From the NCBI GenBank assembly GCA_943324745.2, contig CALPMT020000001.1, forward strand, positions 124,001 through 188,000: a DNA stretch of 64,000 nucleotides. The letters run 5' to 3'. This document shows, piece after piece, positions 8,101 to 14,581 of the stretch. The notes under the pieces were generated by a model, which was not told where the DNA came from, searched no databases, and was given only the letters and a program-made list of their open reading frames with translations. Source of the DNA: Chitinophaga pinensis (GTDB taxonomy: Bacteria; Bacteroidota; Bacteroidia; Flavobacteriales_D; Crocinitomicaceae). Both the position numbers and the translations under genes were made by a program. How positions within the stretch are numbered: the stretch's first letter is position 1; every line of letters starts with the position of its first letter.

Positions 8101-9801
8101 TAACCGCGTTAAATTTTCATCTTTTTCAATTTCTTCTTGTGTTTTGCCTTCAATTTTTCTTGGACGCATATCTGAAACAAACATCAAGTTATCATAATCA
8201 ATTTGATCTACCCTAGCTTGAACGAAATTAAATAGCTTTTGATTGACGCTCACAATTTTAGTATCTAAATCATAACTAATAAATCCAAGTGAATTCAACT
8301 CTAAGATCATAGATTTTGCTTGTTCAATTGTTTTATTCATTGCACTAGCTAATTCACCTTCAGTAATAATAAATACTCCTTTCTCATTACAGAAATTAGC
8401 AATACCAACTAATGGGTGAACTTTCTCCATTGCTTGTAAGCGTTCATATAACCTGCTATCAAATAATGTTTTTGATTCAAATCGTGCAATTCGTTGTTCT
8501 TGACTTAAACCATGTTCATATGCAAGTTGAAGTTCATCTTTTCCTTTAATCCACGTAATTTTTGGTACGTAGAAATCTAGATTATGGTAAGAACTAGAAA
8601 AAGGAGCTGATGATGCACCATTTTTTCCTCGTGTAAAATCTATGGAGTTATGTTGTAGGTTGTAAATAATATCAAGACCAGGGTGTGAGATGGAATCGCT
8701 GTTTCCAATAAATATTGCAATGTGACTATTTGGTGAAATGATTTTTTTAGGATCTACCGAAATCATTTGAGAACTCATTTTCATAAATGCCTTCCCTTTT
8801 TCAAAAATGGTAATTGTTGCAGGCTCTTTTACAGTACCTAAACCTTCAAAACTATTACCTCTTTGTGCAAATCCACCTGAATAATCAACATCTTCTTTTA
8901 TATTCTTAATAAATAATCGTTTATCAAATGATATAAACGAAGGAAAAGTACGATCTACTTCCCTTGTTACAACAAAAGCTCGATCAGTTAATTTCCCTAA
9001 AATAGGTTTATTAAAATAAGGTGTTACAAGTAATACCGTGTCGCAATCAAGATTTGCCATTTTTAATGAAATGGCAAAATGTTTAAGTGTTGCAAAATTT
9101 GATTCTTTTTGCATACCAACTTTTAACCAATTAATCACACCTCCATTTCCTTCGAACTTTTTAAACACAGGGTCATAGATTCCAGAAGTTCCATCTACCA
9201 CTATACTATCGTGAAAAGGTTTCTTTTTTTTTGTATCGTGGTTAGTGTTTTTAGCATAACAGGCAAGTTTTCCATTTTCGAATTTAATAACCGGTTTATC
9301 GGTTACATCGAATGAGAATTTACCTCCTTTGAAATACCAAACATGATTTGGAGCATCTGAGATTATCCCTTTTGAAAAGAAGTCTGAAGAAAGCTCGATG
9401 AAATCTTTAAATTTATTTAAGTTTTTAGAAGTAAGTAATTGGTCTACAGCTGTATGCCATGCTTTATAACTAGCGCTTGTTTGTTTTTTTTCTATGATAG
9501 AATACATCGAATATACATAGTTATAAATTTCTGGATACGCATGAAGTTTTTTAGTTTCCAATAAGTTACAAGTCTCAACCATGCGTTTAAAGTAATCATC
9601 CGGAAAATCAGATGTTTCTATCAACATTGTTTGAAGTTCTTTTTTTACAAAATCACGCGGATCTGAAGTTTTAATATCAGCTAACACATTCATTAATTCT
9701 TTGACAAATTTCTCTCTATTTTGAGAATATGTCTGAGCATCCGTAAATGAAAAGCAAGCTATTAACAGAAAACTAATTACAAAACCAATTACTTTATTCA
9801 T
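5173..9801 (-). CDS. Very large uncharacterised exported beta-rich protein
   Basis: I do not recognise this 1542-residue protein. I start it at the ATG at 9799-9801, two bases after the prmA stop, because it opens with a clean signal peptide (MNKVIGFVISFLLIACFSF, probable cleavage after TDAQ). An in-frame ATG 33 bases upstream lies inside prmA and would bury the signal. No other membrane segment and no type IX sorting domain is visible. Most of the chain reads as beta-strands. A short pattern, hydrophobic-x-G-x-G-x-hydrophobic, recurs in FEGNGGVINW, FEGLGTVKEP, LQGSGKIDFV, MTGNGRMNFA and LNGSGKVNLG (near residues 215, 316, 813, 902, 1298). A helical segment at about 445-530 (ITEGELASAMNKTIEQAKSM, then LGFISYD) looks like a winged helix. 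Its position between prmA and plsY may hint at an envelope role; that is inference. Confidence 0.85.
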   Translation of the reverse strand: MNKVIGFVISFLLIACFSFTDAQTYSQNREKFVKELMNVLADIKTSDPRDFVKKELQTMLIETSDFPDDYFKRMVETCNLLETKKLHAYPEIYNYVYSMYSIIEKKQTSASYKAWHTAVDQLLTSKNLNKFKDFIELSSDFFSKGIISDAPNHVWYFKGGKFSFDVTDKPVIKFENGKLACYAKNTNHDTKKKKPFHDSIVVDGTSGIYDPVFKKFEGNGGVINWLKVGMQKESNFATLKHFAISLKMANLDCDTVLLVTPYFNKPILGKLTDRAFVVTREVDRTFPSFISFDKRLFIKNIKEDVDYSGGFAQRGNSFEGLGTVKEPATITIFEKGKAFMKMSSQMISVDPKKIISPNSHIAIFIGNSDSISHPGLDIIYNLQHNSIDFTRGKNGASSAPFSSSYHNLDFYVPKITWIKGKDELQLAYEHGLSQEQRIARFESKTLFDSRLYERLQAMEKVHPLVGIANFCNEKGVFIITEGELASAMNKTIEQAKSMILELNSLGFISYDLDTKIVSVNQKLFNFVQARVDQIDYDNLMFVSDMRPRKIEGKTQEEIEKDENLTRLQRLYNKQADLRREIPNFGTLNLNTLDIKLEAVDQVTLSEIQQIAVFPKNANVTIQKNRDFIFNGWMNTGKMEINALDAKFVYEDNKVKLLKTESSLFRVAPLKKEDGEHPIETGSVISGITGELFVDAPSNRSGKSKTVTDFPKITVFNNVKVYYAQKSLYKGAYDSARFYFDVYPFTMDSLDNFKEKAFRLKGELNSAGIFPIIKQELKIMPDYSFGFSQDAPKGGYDFYGTGAKYDNKIVLSNNGLQGSGKIDFVQSTSTSKSFTFLPDSTVGFAVFENKPIEIGVQFPDVKSQKSYICYIPKGNKLKAYSTDIPLSFYNNEAKLDGMALITPNGMTGNGRMNFAVASMGSQLFKFTRWDMNADTSFFNLLNKEAVDEDKDQKYSLTTDNIKSHISFKDRIGNFVSNAGATVVNFPVNMYSCTMDKFDWLMDKEKINLSTNDNDLTTSTNEELVSNMFSTNPRQDSLQFRTSKAIFDLRVNELFCTNTKYIDVADARIYPDSGKVIIHKKAKMDPLNNSLIVANRVTRFHKFLHTSTVISSRNSYSSRGDYPYYDADSNLTTIKLESIGVDSVFHTVAFGKIIEKDTFKLSRQFEFYGGVKINSPTPLLTFKGSTRIKHDCKKFSRSWMAFNAEIDPKNIQIPVSENMVTTSNTAISAGILWRDSPSLDSVKMYPTFLSPVINVKDPIVITSSGLLQYNQETHEFQIGTKEKLENQQAKGNYLALNTKACSLNGSGKVNLGMNYGSVTIDAIGSVNYDTETGKTKFNITAKFNMPLDKSIVPIIADKLNTEESLTPIDTANCNLLDAIREWSDEKSANKIISTYREKGELKKIPSDFENGFVLTGLQLTSFENKKAQERGLISTGENVGIVNLNDNIVMKLLPVKAVFNQVYSENVSGDRFGLYMNAAIGKDYYFEYAMTKEDGEMKIFSEDEDFGNKINGLKADKRKSKNFIYEFTDNRVFISKFLRLFSNN

Positions 9802-9803
9802 GA

Positions 9804-10643
9804 TTATTTTTTTATAAATTGAATAGCTGCCCATGTTTCTTTCGTGAACTTCTTCTCAAAAACAAATGAATGTAAATGAGCAACTTCGATTAATTCATCG
9901 ACATCCGTTTCAAAGAAACCACTTATAATTAATGTTCCATTATTTATAAGGTGTTTAGAATATGAAGACAAATGAGATTTAAGGACATTTTTATTAATGT
10001 TTGCTAAAACAACATCAAATTCCATACCATCAATAAGATCAACATCACCGCAAAGTGACTTACTCTTTATACAAGAATTTCGTGCTAAATTTTCAATTGT
10101 ATTTTCTACGGACCAAGGTTCTATGTCAATAGCAACAAGTTCATTCGCGCCAAGTTTTTCTGCTAAAATAGCTAAAACACCAGTACCAGTTCCCATATCT
10201 AACACACGCTTAGGAAAAGGAATGAGCTCCATCATAGCTTTCGTCATCATCCAAGTTGTTTGGTGGTGGCCAGTTCCAAATGACATTTGTGGTTGAATGA
10301 TAATACTCATCCCTTTCACTAAATTATCATCGTGGAATGGTGCAATAATAGTCAGTTTATCTTCAACAAAAACAGGTTGAAAATCAGATTCCCAAAGTGC
10401 ATTCCAATTTTGATGAGGAATTTTTTCAATGGAACTTTTCGCTTTAAAGTCTTCGCCCTCTATTCCTAGTATAGTTTCATTGATTAATCGAGCTTCAACG
10501 AAATCATCTTCGTTAATGTAAGCTAATGTACCGTTATCAGTATCCATAAAACTATCAAATCCGATCTCTGAAAGTTGAGCTATTAATATATCAGTCCAAG
10601 GTTCTTTTGGAGAAATTTCTATATTTAATTCGATTCTTACCAT
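9804..10643 (-). CDS. prmA: Ribosomal protein L11 methyltransferase
   Basis: A 279-residue SAM-dependent enzyme that methylates ribosomal protein L11. The C-terminal Rossmann domain has motif I VLDMGTGTGVLAILAEKLGA (about 145-164), the acidic end of strand two in AIDIEPW, and the PrmA-type motif VLANINKNVL. The N-terminal half carries the substrate-recognition region with WNALWESDF, and MSFGTGHHQTT before motif I, typical of PrmA. Its ATG overlaps the tpiA stop by one base (TAATG), indicating translational coupling. The large exported protein begins two bases downstream. Confidence 0.93.
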   Translation of the reverse strand: MVRIELNIEISPKEPWTDILIAQLSEIGFDSFMDTDNGTLAYINEDDFVEARLINETILGIEGEDFKAKSSIEKIPHQNWNALWESDFQPVFVEDKLTIIAPFHDDNLVKGMSIIIQPQMSFGTGHHQTTWMMTKAMMELIPFPKRVLDMGTGTGVLAILAEKLGANELVAIDIEPWSVENTIENLARNSCIKSKSLCGDVDLIDGMEFDVVLANINKNVLKSHLSSYSKHLINNGTLIISGFFETDVDELIEVAHLHSFVFEKKFTKETWAAIQFIKK

Positions 10644-11383
10644 TAGAACGCGTTTGCAATATTTTTAAAATCAGTGCATTTTAATGCAGCACCTCCGATC
10701 AATCCACCATCTACATTTGGACAAGCAAAAAGCTCAGTAGCATTGGATGGGTTACAGCTACCACCATATAAAATTGAAATTTCATCTGCTAAATCTTTCG
10801 TGTAATTTTGTGCTAGTGCCTCACGAATATATAAATGCATTGCTTCAGCCTGTTCTGTAGATGCAGTTAAACCTGTTCCAATCGCCCAAATTGGTTCGTA
10901 TGCTATCGTTATATTTTTAAGTTGATCACCCGACAAATGAAATAAACTCTCTTTTAATTGATTTTTAACAAATTCATTTTCAACCCCTTGTTCTCGAATA
11001 GTTAATTCTTCTCCACAGCAAAAAATAACATGTATACCTAATGCTAATGCAGCATTTACTTTAGCTTTTAAAAATTCATTATCTTCTTTCAAAATAGTTC
11101 TTCGTTCAGAATGACCTACTAGTACGTAAGTGATTCCAGCATCCTTCAATTGGTTAATTGAAATTTCACCTGTAAAAGCACCTTTATCTTTTGGATAAAA
11201 ATTTTGAGCACCAAACTTTACATTCAGCCCTAATTTTGCTATTGATGGAATGTAAATTGCTGGAGGAAAAATAATGACTTCTACATTTGAAACATTGATT
11301 TCTGAAACATCTTTTGCTAATTGAATGGCTTCATTTTCTGAAAGATTCATCTTCCAATTACCAGCTACAATATTTTTTCTCAT
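10643..11383 (-). CDS. tpiA: Triosephosphate isomerase
   Basis: A 246-residue glycolytic enzyme interconverting dihydroxyacetone phosphate and glyceraldehyde-3-phosphate. All catalytic motifs are present: GNWKMN (8-13, with the active-site Lys), VGHSERR (electrophilic His near 92), AYEPIWAIGTG (catalytic Glu near 164, followed by the flexible loop), and the phosphate-binding YGGS and GLIGGAALK near the C-terminus. Length is typical. It is two bases downstream of the BT_3928-type gene and coupled to prmA, so it belongs to the middle of the minus-strand run. Confidence 0.97.
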   Translation of the reverse strand: MRKNIVAGNWKMNLSENEAIQLAKDVSEINVSNVEVIIFPPAIYIPSIAKLGLNVKFGAQNFYPKDKGAFTGEISINQLKDAGITYVLVGHSERRTILKEDNEFLKAKVNAALALGIHVIFCCGEELTIREQGVENEFVKNQLKESLFHLSGDQLKNITIAYEPIWAIGTGLTASTEQAEAMHLYIREALAQNYTKDLADEISILYGGSCNPSNATELFACPNVDGGLIGGAALKCTDFKNIANAF

Positions 11384-11385
11384 GA

Positions 11386-13155
11386 TTATTTATTTAATGT
11401 ATGTTTTTTTATCCAATCGTAAGATGGAATAGATTTTCCAGGAAATTTTCCGATTACCTTACCATTTGCGATAACTAATAAAGAAGGATTAGATCTTGAT
11501 ATTGCTTTAAGTTCTGTTATATCATTACTAAATGAAGCAACTGGGAAATGGTGTTTTTTTCTGAAAGCATTTATTTGTGGACGTAGGGCATTACTTACAA
11601 ATATAAATGGAACATGTTTTTTAGTTGAGTTATAGAAAACATCTTTGATATCATTTAATTCATCCAATTCAATTTTTGCTAAATCTTTGGAAAATAGAAC
11701 GTAAATTAAAGGGGCTTTTGTAATGTAATCACGAAGACTCACTTCATTAATAACAGTGTTATTTACGTTGGATTTCTTAATTAAATCTTGAATAAACTTA
11801 AGTGATTTTTCTTCCTTTCCTATTTCTTGACTTTGAATTGTCGGATTAAATTGAGAAGTAATAGAAGGTAATCGTGTAGCTACAATTTCTTTTGTTACCA
11901 TTGTATCGTATTTCCAAGTAGCTACTTTTTCCCAAATTTTAGAGTTAATATATTCTTTACTAGAAGCATCAAATTCTTTAACTTCACCATTTTTAAGATT
12001 TTTATATACCAACATGCTTACATATTTACCTTGCACGCCATCAAACATTTTTTGCCTAAGGTTATTTCCTTCCGCATAAGGTCGATAATCTTTTAGTGGT
12101 TCATATCTTAACACATAAGCGACAAAAAGAATACAAATTATTACAACAGAAAGTGCAGAACCCCAATAATTCCCTAAGTACTTACCTCCCATTCTATTTA
12201 TCCATAGAGCAGTTACTAAACAAATGAATCCAAAAAACACAGGGAAATACCAACCAAATACGTAAGAGAAAAATAAAACAACTCCTAGAGAAATTGGTAA
12301 AATATACATATTTTCTTTTGTTGTATTTGGAAGTATTCTTTTTTGAGTTAAGAAAATCCAAGCAACAAAATAAAGTAATAAATAATCTTTCCATAAAGAT
12401 TCGGAAGGTGTTAAAGATCTACCTACTGAACCTTTCATCGCATCTCCAAAACATCCACAATCAGTTACACATTGAGGTTGTTTCATTTCATCAACTACAA
12501 TTTCTTCTTTCGAGTCAGAAACAATTTTAATTTCTTTGTTGGTTTTAGCTTCTTCTCTTTTGGCTATTCCGATAGGATCATTATAGGAATAGGTATCTCT
12601 ATCTAAAAACTTTTTATTTGCATCACAATTTGCTGTATGCCATGTAAGAAAAGTAAAAAACAGCATGGTTAGTAACAACATCCACGACGTGAATTTTATT
12701 TTTGCACCAATGAGCACTAATACACCAAGAACAATTTCTATAATACAGATGAGCACACTAAAAAACAACGCAAAATCAATGAGGAATTCTAATGAAAATC
12801 CGGGTAACCCAAACCATTCTTTGATTCTGAATGCAAGTGCCCCATCCTCGAAATATTCTTCTAATTTATAACTAAAACCAATAGGATCATTCGCTTTGAT
12901 TAAGCCTGAAACAATAAACAATCCCCCTACTAAAACTCTAGAGACTAAAGACATGAATAGTTTACCCTTAAAAATGATTAATCCTATTACACTCACTATA
13001 AGAATAGCTAACCCACTTAAAATTAGCGGTAACATTACTGTTTCAAAATTAGGATGAAACCCCATGGTAATCAGTGTAACCCCCATTAAATTCACCAAAA
13101 TAAACACAGAGTTTAACACTAACGATTGTCCTTTCCAATCAAAAATTGCTTTCAT
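11386..13155 (-). CDS. BT_3928 family membrane protein (DoxX-like plus thioredoxin-like tail)
   Basis: A 589-residue inner-membrane protein. The N-terminal part has about four to five membrane segments (roughly 10-190) with the DoxX/MauE-like pattern SRVLVGGLFIVSGLIKANDPIGF. A cytosolic or periplasmic loop carries CVTDCGCFGDA (about 228-238), a cysteine cluster typical of this family. More membrane segments follow (about 255-345). The C-terminal 200 residues look like a thioredoxin fold (PLIYVLFSKDL, VPFIFVSN, LLVIANGKVIGKFPG) but without a CxxC active site. The function is not established; a role in quinone-linked or disulfide chemistry is suggested by the DoxX/MauE relationship. It is seven bases downstream of DUF1599 and leads into tpiA. 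Confidence 0.85.
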   Translation of the reverse strand: MKAIFDWKGQSLVLNSVFILVNLMGVTLITMGFHPNFETVMLPLILSGLAILIVSVIGLIIFKGKLFMSLVSRVLVGGLFIVSGLIKANDPIGFSYKLEEYFEDGALAFRIKEWFGLPGFSLEFLIDFALFFSVLICIIEIVLGVLVLIGAKIKFTSWMLLLTMLFFTFLTWHTANCDANKKFLDRDTYSYNDPIGIAKREEAKTNKEIKIVSDSKEEIVVDEMKQPQCVTDCGCFGDAMKGSVGRSLTPSESLWKDYLLLYFVAWIFLTQKRILPNTTKENMYILPISLGVVLFFSYVFGWYFPVFFGFICLVTALWINRMGGKYLGNYWGSALSVVIICILFVAYVLRYEPLKDYRPYAEGNNLRQKMFDGVQGKYVSMLVYKNLKNGEVKEFDASSKEYINSKIWEKVATWKYDTMVTKEIVATRLPSITSQFNPTIQSQEIGKEEKSLKFIQDLIKKSNVNNTVINEVSLRDYITKAPLIYVLFSKDLAKIELDELNDIKDVFYNSTKKHVPFIFVSNALRPQINAFRKKHHFPVASFSNDITELKAISRSNPSLLVIANGKVIGKFPGKSIPSYDWIKKHTLNK

Positions 13156-13161
13156 ATTATA

Positions 13162-13701
13162 TTAATTTTCAGATAAATGAATTAATGAAAATACTGCATA
13201 ATTCAACATGTCAAAGTAATTTGCATCAATCCCCTCACTCATAATTGTTTTTCCTTGGTTGTCTTCAATTTGTTTTACGCGTAAAATTTTCATCAAGATT
13301 AAATCTGTCAGTGAACTCACACGCATATCTCTCCATGCTTCACCGTAGTCATGATTTTTACGTTGCATTAATTCAAATGCTTCATGAGCATAATGATCAT
13401 AAAATGTTAATGCACGTTGCTCGCCAAGTTCTAGTTCAGATAATTCTTTTTGTTCTAATTGAATCAAAGCCATTATACAATAATTTACAATTGCTTGAAA
13501 CTCTTCATACACACCCTCTCCTACAAGACTCTCACCCGTTTCTTGGAGTGTACGAATACGTTGTGCTTTTATAAATAATTGATCCGTTAGTGAACTAGCT
13601 CTAAGTATTCTCCAAGCTGTTCCGTAATCTTTTGTTTTCTTTGAAAAAATTTCTCTGCAGGATGAAATTACTTTTGTATATTGTTCTGTAGTTTTTGACA
13701 T
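13162..13701 (-). CDS. DUF1599 domain protein with two tandem copies
   Basis: A 179-residue cytosolic protein made of two copies of the same unit. Copy one has KTKDYGTAWRILRASSLTDQ, then RIRTLQETGESLVGEGVYEEF and NYCIMALIQLE. Copy two has KNHDYGEAWRDMRVSSLTDL, then RVKQIEDNQGKTIMSEGIDA and NYAVFSLIHL. DUF1599 is also described as a nucleotide-modification-associated domain with an all-helical MazG-like look, but no activity is proven. It is first in the run leading to tpiA/prmA/plsY and divergent from folP across 40 bases, an arrangement known in Bacteroidota. Confidence 0.9.
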   Translation of the reverse strand: MSKTTEQYTKVISSCREIFSKKTKDYGTAWRILRASSLTDQLFIKAQRIRTLQETGESLVGEGVYEEFQAIVNYCIMALIQLEQKELSELELGEQRALTFYDHYAHEAFELMQRKNHDYGEAWRDMRVSSLTDLILMKILRVKQIEDNQGKTIMSEGIDANYFDMLNYAVFSLIHLSEN

Positions 13702-13741
13702 TTTATATAGCTAAAAAGACCTTGAAGATAATAATTTTCCG

Positions 13742-14566
13742 ATGATTGACAATATACGTATAAGCAAAAAACTGGTTGATTTAGTAACACCAAAGGTGAT
13801 GAGTATACTAAATTGCACCCCTGATTCTTTTTATGAAGGTAGTCGAGTTGATTCTATTTCTGATGCATTATTTCGTGCTGAAAAACATATTCATGAAGGT
13901 GCAGATATTTTAGATATTGGCGGGTATTCTTCACGACCTGGAGCAGGTGAAGTGTCAGAAAATGAAGAACTTAATCGTGTTATTTCCGTGATTGAATCTG
14001 TTCATAAAACCTTTCCTGAAATACTCATTAGCTGTGATACATTTAGAGGAAAAGTTGCTAGTGAAGCTTTGGGAGCGGGCGCTCATCTAATCAATGATAT
14101 AAGTGGTGGTGAAATTGATCCAAGCATACTTCAAGTTGTTAGTAACTTTCAATGTCCTTATATTTTAATGCATTCAAAAGGTACCCCTCAAACTATGCAA
14201 AACTTAACGAATTATAATTCGATCTTTAAAGAGGTAGTAACTTATTTTTCTCAAAAACTGAGCGTATTACAAAAATTAGGAATCAATGATGTAATTCTAG
14301 ATCCTGGATTTGGATTTGCAAAAACACTCGAGCAAAACTATGAACTCTTTCATCGAATGGCTGATTTTCAATTTTTAGGAAAACCTATACTAGTTGGAAT
14401 TTCAAGAAAATCAATGATATACAAAAAAATAAATTGTACACCCGAGGAATCACTGAATGGCACTACAGTGTTACATACGAAAGCAATTTTATCTGGTGCG
14501 AAAATTTTAAGAGTTCATGATACAAAAGAAGCAAAACAGGTTATTCAATTAATAAAGGAGAATTAA
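13742..14566 (+). CDS. folP: Dihydropteroate synthase
   Basis: A 274-residue TIM-barrel enzyme that joins p-aminobenzoate to hydroxymethyldihydropterin pyrophosphate in folate synthesis, and is the sulfonamide target. The pyrophosphate-binding motif VMSILNCTPDSFYEG is near residues 19-33; GADILDIGGYSSRPGA, SCDTFRGKVASEAL, LINDISGG, ILDPGFGFAKT and VGISRKSMI follow in the family order. Length is typical. In many relatives folP is followed by a diadenylate cyclase gene; here a converging outer-membrane receptor gene ends only 15 bases away, so that partner is elsewhere. Confidence 0.96.
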   Translation: MIDNIRISKKLVDLVTPKVMSILNCTPDSFYEGSRVDSISDALFRAEKHIHEGADILDIGGYSSRPGAGEVSENEELNRVISVIESVHKTFPEILISCDTFRGKVASEALGAGAHLINDISGGEIDPSILQVVSNFQCPYILMHSKGTPQTMQNLTNYNSIFKEVVTYFSQKLSVLQKLGINDVILDPGFGFAKTLEQNYELFHRMADFQFLGKPILVGISRKSMIYKKINCTPEESLNGTTVLHTKAILSGAKILRVHDTKEAKQVIQLIKEN

Positions 14567-14581
14567 AAAAGTTTCAATTCA

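Noticed and set aside
9802-9834. Earlier ATG for the large exported protein at 9834
   Set aside because: It lies inside prmA and places eleven residues, including two Lys, ahead of a clean signal peptide; the ATG at 9801 fits better.
13742-14566. Diadenylate cyclase partner of folP within the window
   Set aside because: The usual downstream gene is absent; the next gene is a converging outer-membrane receptor.
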